From: Bacillus sp. FJAT-18017
GTDB lineage: Bacteria; Bacillota; Bacilli; Bacillales; Cytobacillaceae
Direction of reading: 5' to 3'
DNA length: 64,000 nucleotides
NCBI RefSeq assembly: GCF_001278805.1
Contig: NZ_CP012602.1
Span: forward strand, 4,865,501 to 4,929,500
The position numbers and the translations under genes were made by a program. Shown here piece after piece: positions 49,779 to 59,441 of the stretch (its first letter is position 1; every line of letters starts with the position of its first letter). The notes under the pieces were generated by a model. That model saw only the letters and a list, made by a program, of their open reading frames with translations, made no database searches and was not told the origin of the DNA.

Positions 49779-52700
49779 GTGGATCGTATTTTTAGGTGGA
49801 TTATCAGGTCCTTATTTGCACCTGTGACAGGAAGTACCGGGGCAGTTGCAAGTACACTTGGTTTTTTTCTCGCCTTTTTACCATTAGATCGTTTCAATAT
49901 ACCGCTAATAGTCTTATTGTTAGCCGTATCCCTAGTGTTTCGCCTTAATTTCATCGCCTTGTTTCTTGGAACGTTGATTACCTTTTTTGTACCGCACATC
50001 CGCCAATTGCCTTTATTGGATTTGCCGGTATTGGAAGATATTCAGGTCATTTCGAATCTCAAGGCTAGATTCGAAGCTTCCCCTGCAGCTGCTTCAGGAA
50101 TAGTTGGGGGCTTCGTTGGGCTTATCACCTACTATTTCTTCCACTGGTTTTATAATTTAGGCTTGAAAACATCGAAGGAAAACCAGGATTCTATTTTTCT
50201 TGACCCGGCAAAAAGCCGTTGGTCGATTATTAAACGAATGGGTGTAGGCTTCATTTTATTAGTAGTTTTTATATCCACTATCTTTATAGAAAGCCTGGCG
50301 AAGAACCCGGTATTTCCCAAGTTAAACCTGGATAGCAATGTGACAGCAAAAAGTGAAATTGAGTCTATCAATACAAAGCTAAGCGAGAAGGAGCTGGCAT
50401 CTCAGCTTTCTAACTCAAAAGCCCCTGCTGCTCCAGAAAGTTTAGGTAAGCTAACTCAAAAGCAACTGTCAACAAAACAAGAAGTTTACGCATTTTACGT
50501 CGACTGGGACGAAAATAGTAAATTGTCTTTCCAGAAACATAAAGACTCAATTACAACCGTGGTGCCCGAGTGGCTCCAGCTTACTTCTGAGCTCCGACTG
50601 AAAACAAGCATAGACAAGTCGATTGTCAAAGAAGCAAAGGCCCATAATATCAAAATCCTCCCACTTGTTAATAATGTTGTAGATAACAAGTGGGATGGGG
50701 ATACACTGCACCGTTTATTTACCGTTCCTGGTGCAGAAGAAGATTTTATTAAAAGCATGTTGCGATATGTGCAAAGAAATGAATTTGACGGAATTAATAT
50801 AGATTTTGAGGAAGTCCATCCAAAGGACAAAGGGCAGTTCACCCAGTTTATGGACAAATTGTATAAAGCCTTTCATGAACAAGGCCTTATGGTCACAGTT
50901 GATGTCCCGCCGAACAATCCCAGCTTTAACTACCCTGCTCTTGCAAAGAGTTCTGACCGAGTATTCGTAATGCTTTATGACCGGCACCATTCCATAAGTG
51001 CTCCTGGTCCAATTTCCCCATCGAATTGGGCAAAGGAAAGCCTGAGCCAACTCGGGATTCCTTCTGAAAAATTGATTGTCAGTCTGGGAAACTACGGCTA
51101 CAACTGGGAGGAAAATGCAAAACAGCCCGCAGAGCCGATTACATTCAGCGAAATTATGAAGCTGGGAAGCACGTCCGATTTAAAAGTCCATTGGAGCAGC
51201 GTGGCCGGAAATCCTTATCTCCGCTATAAGCAAGATGGGAAAAATCATACAGTTTGGTTCCTTGACGCTGCGACATTTTACAATCAAATGAAGCTGGCAA
51301 TCGATAGCGGTTCAAGAGGAGTCGCACTTTGGCGCCTTGGTTCCGAGGACCCTGCCATCTGGGATTTCATAAATCAGCCCGATGAAATTCAAAACCCGTC
51401 TGCTGCTTTGGATACTTTGGCCTCCAATGAGCCAGATATTGTAACAGGAGCCGGGGAGGTTATAAAGGTTTCTAAAGCTGAGACAGGGAAACGAACAATC
51501 AAGCTGAATGGAAATGGCTTAATTGATTCAGTGAATTACGCCAAGCTGCCAAAGCCATTCCAGGTGGCTCAATATGGCAAGCCCGCTTCAAAGAAAGTTG
51601 TTCTTTCCTTCGATGACGGCCCTGATCCAGCGTATACACCACAAATCCTGGACATCTTAGAAAAGAATAATATTAAAGGAACCTTTTTTATTGTTGGGGA
51701 AAACGCCCTTCAGCATCAAGAACTCGTGGAAAGGATGCATGAGGAAGGCCATGAGATTGGCAATCATACATTTACACATCCTGATGTAACTAACCTCTCT
51801 CCATTTCAAATGAAAATGGAATTAAATGTGACTCAGCGATTGATTCAACAAATTACTGGCCATTCGATGACCATTTTCCGGCCGACATATGATGCCGATA
51901 CAGTGCTAACGAAAAAGGGCGAACAACAGGCGGCCCTGGAAGCCCAGAAACTAGGATATACGATGGTTAGCGAATCCATAGATTCCGATGATTGGAGAAC
52001 ACTATCCTCAACCGAAATCGTCAAGGATGTACTAAAACAACTTCCGGAAGGAAATGTGATTTTAATGCACGACGCCGGCGGCGACCGGTCCAGTACGGTT
52101 GAGGCCCTGCCATTAGTCATTAAGGAGCTTACGGAACGCGGATATACGTTCACCACTGTTGGTGAGTTAATTGGAAAAACCAAAGAAGAAATAATGCCGC
52201 CTGTCGATGAGAGCAATCCTTACCTTGTCTATAACAAGGCAGTATTCACCATTATGCAAGGCTGGGATAAAGGCCTAAGTGTTCTATTTTATTCAGCCAT
52301 TCTGTTAGGAATCCTAAGGCTAATCCTTTTCGTTTTCCTTTCAAGAAAACAGATTAAAAGAGCTAGAAAGACTGTGCCAGACCCTGATTTCACACCGAAT
52401 GTTAGTGTTGTCATTGCAGCCTACAATGAGGAGAAGGTCATTTGCAAAACGATCAATTCAATACTAGCAAGCGAATATCCACACTTTGAGGTGTTAGTAA
52501 TCAATGATGGTTCTAAGGACCGTACCGCGGCTGTTGTTCAAGAAACATATGCAAACAACCCGCTCGTCCGTTTATTCAACAAGGAAAACGCAGGAAAGTC
52601 ATCTGCTGTGAACCTAGGCTTTAAAGAGGCCCAGGGAGAAATTGTCGTAGCCCTTGATGCTGATACATTGATAGCTGAAAATGCCATTTCTCTGCTTGTC

Positions 52701-53495
52701 CGCCATTTTAGCAATGAAGAGGTTGCCGCTGTTTCAGGAAATGTAAAAGTCGGCAATAAAGGGAACCTGCTTACAAAATGGCAGCACATTGAATATGTTA
52801 CTGGCTTCAATCTGGAAAGGCGGGCTTTTGCTGCCCTCAATTGCATCACGGTTGTACCAGGTGCAATTGGTGCATGGAGAAAATCAGCTGTTGTAGAAGC
52901 AGGCTACTTTAAAGAAGATACACTTGCAGAGGATACTGATCTTACCCTTACCCTTTTGCGCAATGGGAAAAAGATCGAATTCGAGGAAAAGGCATATGCC
53001 TACACAGAAGTTCCTGAAGATATTAAAAGTCTGGCAAAGCAGAGATACCGCTGGGTTTATGGTACATTGCAATGCCTCTGGAAGCACCGAGATGCATTGT
53101 TTAATACAAAGCATAACTCGTTAGGTTATATTGCTCTTCCAAACATGTGGATTTTCCAGTACTTCTATCAAATCATAGCGCCCATTGCGGATCTATTATT
53201 CATTTTTGCACTCTTTACACCGCACCCTGAGAGAGCCGTCATCGGGTTTGTTCTGTTTTACCTGCTGGATTTCTTTTCTGCTCTTTATGCCTTTAGTTTG
53301 GAAAAAGAAAATCCAAGGCCGCTTGTTTCCCTGTTCTTGCAGCGGATCCTGTACAAGCAGCTTATGACATATGTAGTGATAAAGTCGGTAATCTCAGCAG
53401 TAAAGGGAGTAACCGTAGGCTGGGGCAAATTGAAACGAAAAGGGAGTGCAACACAGGAAACCACTATTGTGAATGACAATTCGGCTAGTTTCTAA
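49779..53495 (+). CDS. GH18-like/polysaccharide deacetylase/glycosyltransferase 2 fusion
   Basis: A 1238-residue membrane protein. Helices occupy about 15-70, 105-130 and 152-172. A GH18-like domain follows with FDGINIDFEEVHP near 335-347. A CE4 deacetylase carries LSFDDGPDPAYTPQI near 608-622, GNHTFTHPD near 660-668 and FRPTYDAD in place of RPPYG. After a helix near 825-850, a family 2 glycosyltransferase has VVIAAYNEE near 875, ALDADT near 960, EDTDLTL near 1050 and QRYRW near 1088, then C-terminal helices. The order suggests one protein that polymerises, deacetylates and trims a beta-linked GlcNAc-type polysaccharide, like PgaB plus PgaC. AGAGGAGG lies ahead of the start, a GTG at 49779. 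Confidence 0.9.
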   Translation: MDRIFRWIIRSLFAPVTGSTGAVASTLGFFLAFLPLDRFNIPLIVLLLAVSLVFRLNFIALFLGTLITFFVPHIRQLPLLDLPVLEDIQVISNLKARFEASPAAASGIVGGFVGLITYYFFHWFYNLGLKTSKENQDSIFLDPAKSRWSIIKRMGVGFILLVVFISTIFIESLAKNPVFPKLNLDSNVTAKSEIESINTKLSEKELASQLSNSKAPAAPESLGKLTQKQLSTKQEVYAFYVDWDENSKLSFQKHKDSITTVVPEWLQLTSELRLKTSIDKSIVKEAKAHNIKILPLVNNVVDNKWDGDTLHRLFTVPGAEEDFIKSMLRYVQRNEFDGINIDFEEVHPKDKGQFTQFMDKLYKAFHEQGLMVTVDVPPNNPSFNYPALAKSSDRVFVMLYDRHHSISAPGPISPSNWAKESLSQLGIPSEKLIVSLGNYGYNWEENAKQPAEPITFSEIMKLGSTSDLKVHWSSVAGNPYLRYKQDGKNHTVWFLDAATFYNQMKLAIDSGSRGVALWRLGSEDPAIWDFINQPDEIQNPSAALDTLASNEPDIVTGAGEVIKVSKAETGKRTIKLNGNGLIDSVNYAKLPKPFQVAQYGKPASKKVVLSFDDGPDPAYTPQILDILEKNNIKGTFFIVGENALQHQELVERMHEEGHEIGNHTFTHPDVTNLSPFQMKMELNVTQRLIQQITGHSMTIFRPTYDADTVLTKKGEQQAALEAQKLGYTMVSESIDSDDWRTLSSTEIVKDVLKQLPEGNVILMHDAGGDRSSTVEALPLVIKELTERGYTFTTVGELIGKTKEEIMPPVDESNPYLVYNKAVFTIMQGWDKGLSVLFYSAILLGILRLILFVFLSRKQIKRARKTVPDPDFTPNVSVVIAAYNEEKVICKTINSILASEYPHFEVLVINDGSKDRTAAVVQETYANNPLVRLFNKENAGKSSAVNLGFKEAQGEIVVALDADTLIAENAISLLVRHFSNEEVAAVSGNVKVGNKGNLLTKWQHIEYVTGFNLERRAFAALNCITVVPGAIGAWRKSAVVEAGYFKEDTLAEDTDLTLTLLRNGKKIEFEEKAYAYTEVPEDIKSLAKQRYRWVYGTLQCLWKHRDALFNTKHNSLGYIALPNMWIFQYFYQIIAPIADLLFIFALFTPHPERAVIGFVLFYLLDFFSALYAFSLEKENPRPLVSLFLQRILYKQLMTYVVIKSVISAVKGVTVGWGKLKRKGSATQETTIVNDNSASF

Positions 53496-53500
53496 ACCAT

Positions 53501-53529
53501 GCCTTTCCCAATTGGGGAAGGCTTTTTTA
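53501..53529 (+). terminator. Intrinsic terminator of the polysaccharide fusion gene
   Basis: GCCTTTCCC and GGGGAAGGC form a nine-base stem followed by TTTTTT. Confidence 0.9.
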
Positions 53530-53551
53530 ATGGTCAACCATTAAAGCCGTT

Positions 53552-53596
53552 CAATAAAGAAGGACCATCCCATTTTGAGATGCCTTCTCTTTATTG
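53552..53596 (-). terminator. Intrinsic terminator of the Ala/Lys/Pro-rich gene
   Basis: CAATAAAGAAGG and CCTTCTCTTTATTG form an imperfect stem at the 3' end of the minus-strand gene. Confidence 0.65.
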
Positions 53597-53598
53597 AA

Positions 53599-54270
53599 TT
53601 ACATTTGCTTACCTTTGTTCTTCGCTTGCTCCCGTTTTTCCTCAGCCTTTTCTTGAGCAGCCTGGGAGACCTCTTTCCCACGGTTAGTTGTAGCTTTTTG
53701 TGATGCATTCGGATTGGGTTCAGTTGGCTGGGGTGCAGCAACAGGCTTTGATGCAGGTGTGCTAATAGGTTTAGGTTGCGTGGATGTTGCTGGCTTCGCC
53801 GCTGGACTTTTAGTAGTTGCTGGCTCGGTTTTAACAGTTGGACTCTTTGCACTTGCGGCTGCAGGCTTAGTCGTTGCACTCGTCGTACTTGTGGCCGCGG
53901 GTTTTGAGACAGTTATTTTAGTTGCTGCCGGTTTGGCGCTGGAAGAGTTAGCCTCAGGACTGCTTTTTAGGGTTGGCCTTAGTCTTTCAGCTGTTTTTGT
54001 ATTCTTTGCGGAGCTGACCTGTGGCGAAGTAGCTTTTTCCTGGTCAGGCTTGGTTTGATTCTTTTTTGTAGTAGTTGTTGAAGCCTGAGTTTTTTCCAGT
54101 TTTGGTTTCTGGCTAAATGTATCAATTTTTTTTAGCCCTTCGGAAAAAGCAATCGCCCTTCCTTTCACTACTTCTTGAGCAGTATCGTTAAATAATAATA
54201 TGTTAGTGGCAGAAAACGTAACAGCTCCCGCCAGTATCATCGGAAGTGCACCTTTGGTCAGTATCTTCAT
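53599..54270 (-). CDS. Low-complexity Ala/Lys/Pro/Thr-rich exported protein
   Basis: A 223-residue protein with an N-terminal hydrophobic segment (PMILAGAVTFSATNILLF, about 10-27) that could be a signal or anchor. The rest, from about residue 55, is repetitive with KPAAT, TKSPAAKPA and similar, very basic, and ends in a charged helix EKAEEKREQAKNKGKQM. The composition suggests a wall-spanning or polyanion-binding linker. It is convergent with the polysaccharide gene, so a shared role at the cell surface is possible but not shown. Family not recognised. Confidence 0.7.
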   Translation of the reverse strand: MKILTKGALPMILAGAVTFSATNILLFNDTAQEVVKGRAIAFSEGLKKIDTFSQKPKLEKTQASTTTTKKNQTKPDQEKATSPQVSSAKNTKTAERLRPTLKSSPEANSSSAKPAATKITVSKPAATSTTSATTKPAAASAKSPTVKTEPATTKSPAAKPATSTQPKPISTPASKPVAAPQPTEPNPNASQKATTNRGKEVSQAAQEKAEEKREQAKNKGKQM

Positions 54271-54470
54271 TTCATTACCCCGTCTTTGTTAAGTTATATT
54301 AAAAGAGTTCGGACAAACCCATCCAGATTAAGGGGGTAAATATCGAGTTTTTGTTTTCCCACCACACTTCGCCACTCTTTATAAGTATATGAAACAAAAT
54401 TTATCTTTCTGTATAATGAATAGCAAATCTCTTTTTCACGGAAATGAATCATCTAAGGGGGAAATTTGGA

Positions 54471-55457
54471 GTGAAATTTGAAAAAGTCCGTTGGGGAATT
54501 ATCGGGTGCGGAAATGTTACCGAAGTAAAAAGCGGCCCTGCATTCCAAAAGGTAAAGAATTCAGAGTTGGTTGCAGTTATGCGGAGAACCGGAGAGCTCG
54601 CCAAGGATTATGCAAAAAGGCACAATGTCCCTAAGTGGTACGATGATGCTGATGCTTTACTTAACGATCCCGAGGTTAATGCAGTCTATATCGCTACACC
54701 TCCTGGCTCTCATAAGGAATATACATTGAAAGCGGCAAAGGCAGGGAAGCCTGTGTATGTCGAGAAACCAATGGCACTTAATTTTTCTGAAAGCAAGGAA
54801 ATGATTGAAGCTTGCAAGACAGCTGGCGTTCCATTGTATGTCGCCTACTACCGCAGAGCCCAGCCCCGCTTTTTAAAAATAAAAGAGCTGTTGGAAAGTG
54901 GTGCAATAGGTGATGTCCGATTTGTCTCAACTACCCAGCATCAAATTCCCTCAGAGGATGTGAAGGACCCAGCCAAACTCCCATGGAGGGTTCAGTCCGA
55001 AGTATCAGGTGGCGGATTGTTTTTCGACCTTGCCAGCCACACACTCGACCTATTGAACTTCTTGCTAGGTCCCATCAAGGAAGTACATGGCTTTGCCTCA
55101 AACCAGGCAGGCTATTATAAGGCGGAGGATATCGTTACGGGTACATACCGCTTTGAATCAGGAGTTCACAGTGTTGGAAGCTGGTGCTTTACAGCTTTTG
55201 AAAATAAAGATGTGAACGAAATAATTGGCAGCAAAGGGAAAATCACCTTTTCTACCTTTGGCACTGAACCAGTTTTATTAACGACAGCAAACGGAAGCGA
55301 ACAGTGGGACTTTGAACCGCCACAACACGTTCACCAGCCACTTGTCGAAACAGTTGTCAAAGAACTGACAGGAGAGGGCCAGGTATGTCCCAGCACTGGA
55401 GAAACCGGCTCACAGGCCAGCTGGGTAATGGATCAAATGACCCAAGGTCAGAAGTAG
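54471..55457 (+). CDS. Gfo/Idh/MocA-family oxidoreductase
   Basis: A 328-residue NAD(P)-dependent dehydrogenase. It has the dinucleotide loop GIIGCGNVTE near 9-18, the catalytic EKP motif in VYVEKPMALN near 95-104, and the GLFFDLASHTLDLLNFLLGP block with a conserved histidine near 184-203. The start is GTG 54471, nine bases after AAGGGGG; the open frame from ATG 54444 would include that site. The substrate is probably a sugar or inositol derivative and is not determined. It ends at a bidirectional terminator shared with mqo. Confidence 0.9.
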   Translation: MKFEKVRWGIIGCGNVTEVKSGPAFQKVKNSELVAVMRRTGELAKDYAKRHNVPKWYDDADALLNDPEVNAVYIATPPGSHKEYTLKAAKAGKPVYVEKPMALNFSESKEMIEACKTAGVPLYVAYYRRAQPRFLKIKELLESGAIGDVRFVSTTQHQIPSEDVKDPAKLPWRVQSEVSGGGLFFDLASHTLDLLNFLLGPIKEVHGFASNQAGYYKAEDIVTGTYRFESGVHSVGSWCFTAFENKDVNEIIGSKGKITFSTFGTEPVLLTTANGSEQWDFEPPQHVHQPLVETVVKELTGEGQVCPSTGETGSQASWVMDQMTQGQK

Positions 55458-55474
55458 ACTTTCAAAAGACAATA

Positions 55475-55504
55475 GAACGGGCATCCTCTAGCGGATGCCC
55501 GTTC
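55475..55504. terminator. Bidirectional terminator
   Basis: GAACGGGCATC and GATGCCCGTTC form an eleven-base stem between the convergent oxidoreductase and mqo genes. Confidence 0.9.
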
Positions 55505-55515
55505 ACTATGTTCAC

Positions 55516-57045
55516 CTATGACACGCTTACTCCGGCCACTTGCGACTCGTTGTGTTCACCAAGGCCAAGCGCCTTAGCTGTTGACGCCTCGATTTCCCGG
55601 ATAAGCTCGGGCCTATTTACCAGCGGCTCTCCAAATGAAGGAATCATTTCTCTAATTTTTGGCGCCCACTCAAACATATGCTGCGGGAAGCATTTTTCCA
55701 TTACCTCAAGCATGACGTTGACAGCAGTTGAAGCACCAGGAGAAGCACCGAGCAAGGCGGCAACGGACCCATCAGCAGCACTGATAACTTCCGTACCAAA
55801 TTGAAGTGTTCCTTTACCGCCCGCTTCTGTATCCTTGATTACTTGGACACGCTGGCCTGCAACAACAATGTCCCAATCTTCACTTTTTGCATTAGGAATA
55901 AATCCTCTCAGTTCCTCAATGCGTTGTTCCTTGGACAGCATAAGCTGCTGAATCAGATATTTTGTTAAGGGAATATTTTTCGCTCCAGCGGCGATCATCG
56001 TCAAAAAGTTACTCGGCTTGATAGACCCTGGAAAATCGAGCATGGAACCGGTCTTCAAAAATTTTGGAGAGAAGCCGGCAAAAGGCCCGAACAGCAGCGA
56101 TTTTTTATTATTAATAAACCGTGTATCAAGATGCGGGACAGACATAGGAGGTGCGCCAACCGCAGCTTTTCCATAAACCTTTGCATGGTGCTCGGCAATC
56201 ACTTCAGGATTTTTGCAGACGAGGAATAGCCCGCTTACCGGGAAACCTCCAACATTCTTGCTCTCCGGAATACCTGTTTTTTGCAGCAATGGCAGGCTCC
56301 CGCCTCCGGCACCGATAAACACAAACTTTGCGGTATGATGTTCCACGGTACCGCTTTCATGATTTTGTATCTTTAATTGCCACAATCCATCACTTGTCCG
56401 TTTTATATCGTTAACCTTATGCTTATAGTGAATATCAACATTTTGTCTCTTTAAGTGGTCAAAAAGAATCCGTGTTAACGCCCCAAAATTGACATCTGTT
56501 CCAGAGTCAATCTTTGTTGCGGCAATTGGCTCGTCCGAGCGGCTGCCTTCCATCATAAGCGGAATCCACTGCTCTAGTATATCTGGATCTTCTGTATATT
56601 CCATTCCCTGAAAAAGCGGATTATCTGAGAGCGCTTTAAACCGCTTTTTTAAGAAAGATACATCCTTCTCGCCTTTGACGAAACTCATATGAGGCAATTG
56701 CCTAATAAAGGCCTGAGGATTATGGATTAAATTTTTATTTACAAGATAAGACCAAAATTGCTTGGAAACACTAAACTGTTCATTGATTTTAACCGCTTTA
56801 CCAATATCTATTGAACCGTCCGGCTTTTCGACGGTATAGTTAAGCTCGCATAGCGCTGCATGCCCGGTGCCTGCATTATTCCATTCGTTCGAGCTTTCTT
56901 CCCCTGCACTATCAAGCTTCTCAAAAACTCTAATCTTCCAATCTGGTGCTAATTCTTTCAGCATTGTTCCTAAAGTCGCACTCATGATTCCGGCACCAAT
57001 TAAAATAACGTCTGACTTCACTTGTCCGTTACTCATTTCTACCAT
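55516..57045 (-). CDS. mqo: Malate:quinone oxidoreductase
   Basis: A 509-residue FAD enzyme that oxidises malate and passes electrons to quinone at the membrane face. Family features are [25 protein letters not shown] near 12-36, [22 protein letters not shown] near 50-71, and [20 protein letters not shown] near 314-333. Length is normal. The start is ATG 57045; ATG 57036 three codons inside is an alternative. The upstream leader holds an unusual GC-rich segment (57061-57120). Confidence 0.96.
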   Translation of the reverse strand: MVEMSNGQVKSDVILIGAGIMSATLGTMLKELAPDWKIRVFEKLDSAGEESSNEWNNAGTGHAALCELNYTVEKPDGSIDIGKAVKINEQFSVSKQFWSYLVNKNLIHNPQAFIRQLPHMSFVKGEKDVSFLKKRFKALSDNPLFQGMEYTEDPDILEQWIPLMMEGSRSDEPIAATKIDSGTDVNFGALTRILFDHLKRQNVDIHYKHKVNDIKRTSDGLWQLKIQNHESGTVEHHTAKFVFIGAGGGSLPLLQKTGIPESKNVGGFPVSGLFLVCKNPEVIAEHHAKVYGKAAVGAPPMSVPHLDTRFINNKKSLLFGPFAGFSPKFLKTGSMLDFPGSIKPSNFLTMIAAGAKNIPLTKYLIQQLMLSKEQRIEELRGFIPNAKSEDWDIVVAGQRVQVIKDTEAGGKGTLQFGTEVISAADGSVAALLGASPGASTAVNVMLEVMEKCFPQHMFEWAPKIREMIPSFGEPLVNRPELIREIEASTAKALGLGEHNESQVAGVSVS

Positions 57046-57060
57046 CCTTCTCCCCTAAGT

Positions 57061-57120
57061 TTGCAGAAAGGATGTAGGCGCTCCTGCCTTTGTCCCAGCA
57101 AGCCGGCGCGGCCTATTAGC
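57061..57120 (-). promoter_or_regulatory. GC-rich, possibly structured mqo leader
   Basis: Read on the minus strand, CGGCTTGCTGGGACAAAGGC and GAGCGCCTACATCC lie between an AT-rich promoter (TATACT near 57150) and the mqo start. Short complementary arms (GGCCGCGCCGGC, AGGCAGGAGCGCCT) suggest a folded leader. I do not recognise a known riboswitch class. Confidence 0.35.
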
Positions 57121-57269
57121 ACACCTTTTCTGTTTCAATTAAACTTTGAATAGTATATCACAAATTGTAGGAAAATTTAAATATTATGCTATTATAACAG
57201 TGGGAAACTAGTAAATTAAGGCTGGTTCTTAAATAAAATATGTGAAGTAAGAGAGTCTTGATTTATAAA

Positions 57270-57345
57270 GCTTTTGTTGGAGTGGAAGGCGCAAAGTCCC
57301 CTGTTCCAGCGAGGTTTAACTCGAAGTTTTCTCTTACATAACGAA
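57270..57345. repeat. Remnant of a Bacillaceae intergenic repeat
   Basis: TTGGAGTGGAAGGCGCAAAG near 57278 followed by CCCCTGTTCCAGCGAGG resembles a second dispersed element of Bacillaceae (recalled, not searched). The rest of the 57046-57515 gap holds the mqo promoter and AT-rich sequence with no gene. Confidence 0.4.
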
Positions 57346-57515
57346 AACGGCAGTGTTCTTTAACGTAACCTAAAAAATTAACATACATGAGAGGAAAACC
57401 CATTAAGGTTGAGGCTTTAGCTTGCGAATAGACCAATACAGGTTATCTTTTACAACTCACGAAATATATATTAATATTTAAAATATTAAAACTACCTTGC
57501 AGGGCGGAGATAAAT

Positions 57516-58397
57516 TTGAATAGCTATTTCTCAAAAACCAGAAAAAAGTTGGCGTGTATTTTCTTGGCGGTTATGTTAATAATCAGTTTTACTGGTCCCC
57601 AATCTTCCGTGCAAGCTGCTTCAACGACAGCATTGAAAACCGAAGCAGGTCAATTAATTGTTGTTGAAGCATCCCCAAGGAGCACATCGGCAACTCTGCA
57701 AAGGTATGTTAAGAAAAACGGCAAATGGGTGAAATACTCGCCCCCCATTAAAGCTGTAGTGGGAAAATATGGTATTGGAAAATTGAAGGAAGGCGATGGC
57801 AAAACACCTGCCGGGACGTATTTATTGGGGACGTCTTTTGGGTGGGGCAAAAAACCTGCTGGATTGAACTATCCTTTTAAAGCGGTATCTAAGTATGACT
57901 ATTGGATTGATGATGTTAAATCAAAGGATTACAACAAATGGGTGCATTATACAGGAAACCCGGATAAAAGATGGAATTCCTATGAGAAATTAAATCATCC
58001 CTTATATAAGTACTCTATCGTGATCCGATACAATGAAAATCCGATTGTAAAAGAGGCCGGCAGTGCAATTTTTCTACATATCAAGTCAAGTTCAACAAAA
58101 CATACACTTGGTTGTATCGCTGTGAACGAAGGCGACATGCTGAATATATTGAAATGGCTGGATCCAAAAAAGAAGCCAGTGATTGAAATCAAACCAACTT
58201 CAATAAAAATAACGGTAATTGTTTTGAATGTCCGTTCCGGCGCTTCTAAAAATCACAAGATAGTAGGCCAGGTAAAGAAAAATAAGGTGTTTACAGTTAA
58301 AGATGTTGTTTTAAATTCCCAAAGACAATATTGGCTGAAAATCGAATACGCCAAAGGAAAGTACGGCTGGATCAGTGCAAAATACACAAACTTATAA
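57516..58397 (+). CDS. L,D-transpeptidase-family protein with C-terminal SH3b domain
   Basis: A 293-residue secreted wall enzyme. A signal peptide ends near VQAAS (about residue 35). The catalytic YkuD-like domain keeps the HxxxS...HTLGCIAV motif, with H188, H196 and catalytic C200. A bacterial SH3 domain occupies about 228-293 (LNVRSGASKNHKIVGQVKKNKVF). Such proteins make 3-3 cross-links or act as carboxypeptidases on peptidoglycan. The start is TTG 57516 with GGCGGAGA upstream. A terminator follows directly. Confidence 0.9.
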   Translation: MNSYFSKTRKKLACIFLAVMLIISFTGPQSSVQAASTTALKTEAGQLIVVEASPRSTSATLQRYVKKNGKWVKYSPPIKAVVGKYGIGKLKEGDGKTPAGTYLLGTSFGWGKKPAGLNYPFKAVSKYDYWIDDVKSKDYNKWVHYTGNPDKRWNSYEKLNHPLYKYSIVIRYNENPIVKEAGSAIFLHIKSSSTKHTLGCIAVNEGDMLNILKWLDPKKKPVIEIKPTSIKITVIVLNVRSGASKNHKIVGQVKKNKVFTVKDVVLNSQRQYWLKIEYAKGKYGWISAKYTNL

Positions 58398-58399
58398 AA

Positions 58400-58456
58400 G
58401 AAAAAGGATGTGAAAAAGAGCCGGAAAGAAAGACTCTTATTCGCATCCTTTTATCG
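58400..58456 (+). terminator. Intrinsic terminator after the L,D-transpeptidase gene
   Basis: AAAGGATGTGAAAAAGAG and CTCTTATTCGCATCCTTT pair imperfectly across a short loop and are followed by TTAT. Confidence 0.8.
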
Positions 58457-58570
58457 TGCTGCATGATTGTACTAATTTATTCAGCGCTTTTTCAAGCTGT
58501 TCGTCCTTAAGTATTTTCATTTCCTCTTCCACGACACATCAAGAACCCCTTAGACTTTACACAGCCAAAT

Positions 58571-58608
58571 AAAAAAGGCCATAAGAAGACGGTTGCTTCT
58601 AACGGCCT
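58571..58608 (-). terminator. Minus-strand terminator of a probable gene remnant
   Basis: AGGCC...AGAAG and CTTCT...GGCCT pair, with a T run on the minus strand. It has no intact gene upstream, only the fragments at 58615-58850. Confidence 0.65.
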
Positions 58609-58614
58609 GTTCAC

Positions 58615-58850
58615 TCATGAATATAATTTATGGAATTGCGGACAGCAAATAAAGTTAAAAGTGCCCGGCTCCGATAACACATCTGGATGATGTGCCATTC
58701 CAATCATTATCATTCCGATTAGTAAGTAAGTTTACCTTCCAATTGCCATGATTCCATAAAGAGCACAACAAAGAAACCTACAGTAATAGGTGTTTTGATA
58801 CTCCATACAAAATCGATATAACAACTCTTATTCAAATTAAATTAAACATT
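58615..58850 (-). pseudogene. Possible remnant of a small membrane protein gene
   Basis: Two minus-strand frames could join to one hydrophobic protein: IDFVWSIKTPITVGFFVVLF followed by MESWQLEGKLTY and a stop, then, one base out of frame, YLLIGMIMIGMAHHPDVL running to a stop at 58615. A terminator follows at 58571. The family is not recognised, and an untranslated stretch cannot be excluded. Confidence 0.3.
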
Positions 58851-58884
58851 GATTTTTTTACCTATTGGGATTCCTAAAAAAAAT

Positions 58885-58915
58885 GAGGGCAACCTTCCAA
58901 GGAAATTGCCTCTCT
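58885..58915 (-). terminator. Terminator of the VOC gene
   Basis: On the minus strand GAGGCAATTTCCTTGGAAGG precedes TTGCCCTC and a T-rich tract. Confidence 0.7.
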
Positions 58916-58933
58916 TTCACAATTCATTATTAC

Positions 58934-59329
58934 CTATTTTGCATTTTCATCAGGTTGGTGAATCCCGAAAATATTTCCTTCAGGATCTAAATAGTATCCT
59001 TGCCATGCCATCCCAGGCAATGCATACTTAGGCAATGCAACCTGGCCGCCATTTTCGAGAATTTTCGCTTCTGTTTCATCGTAGTTGGCTACTCCCATTG
59101 TACAAGCAAAACCGTTTAGCGCTTGTCCTGGTTCAGGTGGAGCACCATGGCGCTTCATTAAGGCTCCATCGATTCCAGGTTCATTTTTATCCCCCGTTAC
59201 CGCCCCAAAGTAAGGCATGCCTGCATACTCGCTCCAATCCTGAAACGACCAGCCGAATACCTCTCCATAAAACTTCATGGCACGCTCCATATCACTTACA
59301 TGAATCTCAAAATGAACCATTCTTCCCAT
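58934..59329 (-). CDS. VOC-family (glyoxalase/bleomycin resistance-like) protein
   Basis: A 131-residue metal-binding VOC domain. It opens with MVHFEIHVSDMERAMKFYGEVFGW, whose histidine is a typical metal ligand, and ends with GYYLDPEGNIFGIHQPDE, where a glutamate near the end is conserved. Such proteins act as dioxygenases, glyoxalases or antibiotic-binding proteins; the substrate is unknown. GGAGGGG lies upstream of ATG 59329; ATG 59320 inside is an alternative. It has no close relation to the decayed VOC gene at 30 kb beyond fold. Confidence 0.88.
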   Translation of the reverse strand: MGRMVHFEIHVSDMERAMKFYGEVFGWSFQDWSEYAGMPYFGAVTGDKNEPGIDGALMKRHGAPPEPGQALNGFACTMGVANYDETEAKILENGGQVALPKYALPGMAWQGYYLDPEGNIFGIHQPDENAK

Positions 59330-59441
59330 ACCGCCACATCCCCTCCAATTTAAAAATACAACACCTATATACTATTCAGGATAACCACTGCAATTCCCTT
59401 CTATAATTAATTGGAGGTTTCTGAAAGGCTCGAGCATTTTC

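Noticed and set aside
58437..58532. A 31-codon minus-strand frame starting with GTG and reading EEEMKILKDEQLEKALNKLVQ
   Set aside because: Too short, no clear ribosome binding site, and it overlaps the terminator of the L,D-transpeptidase gene. It may be a gene end remnant, but nothing supports it.
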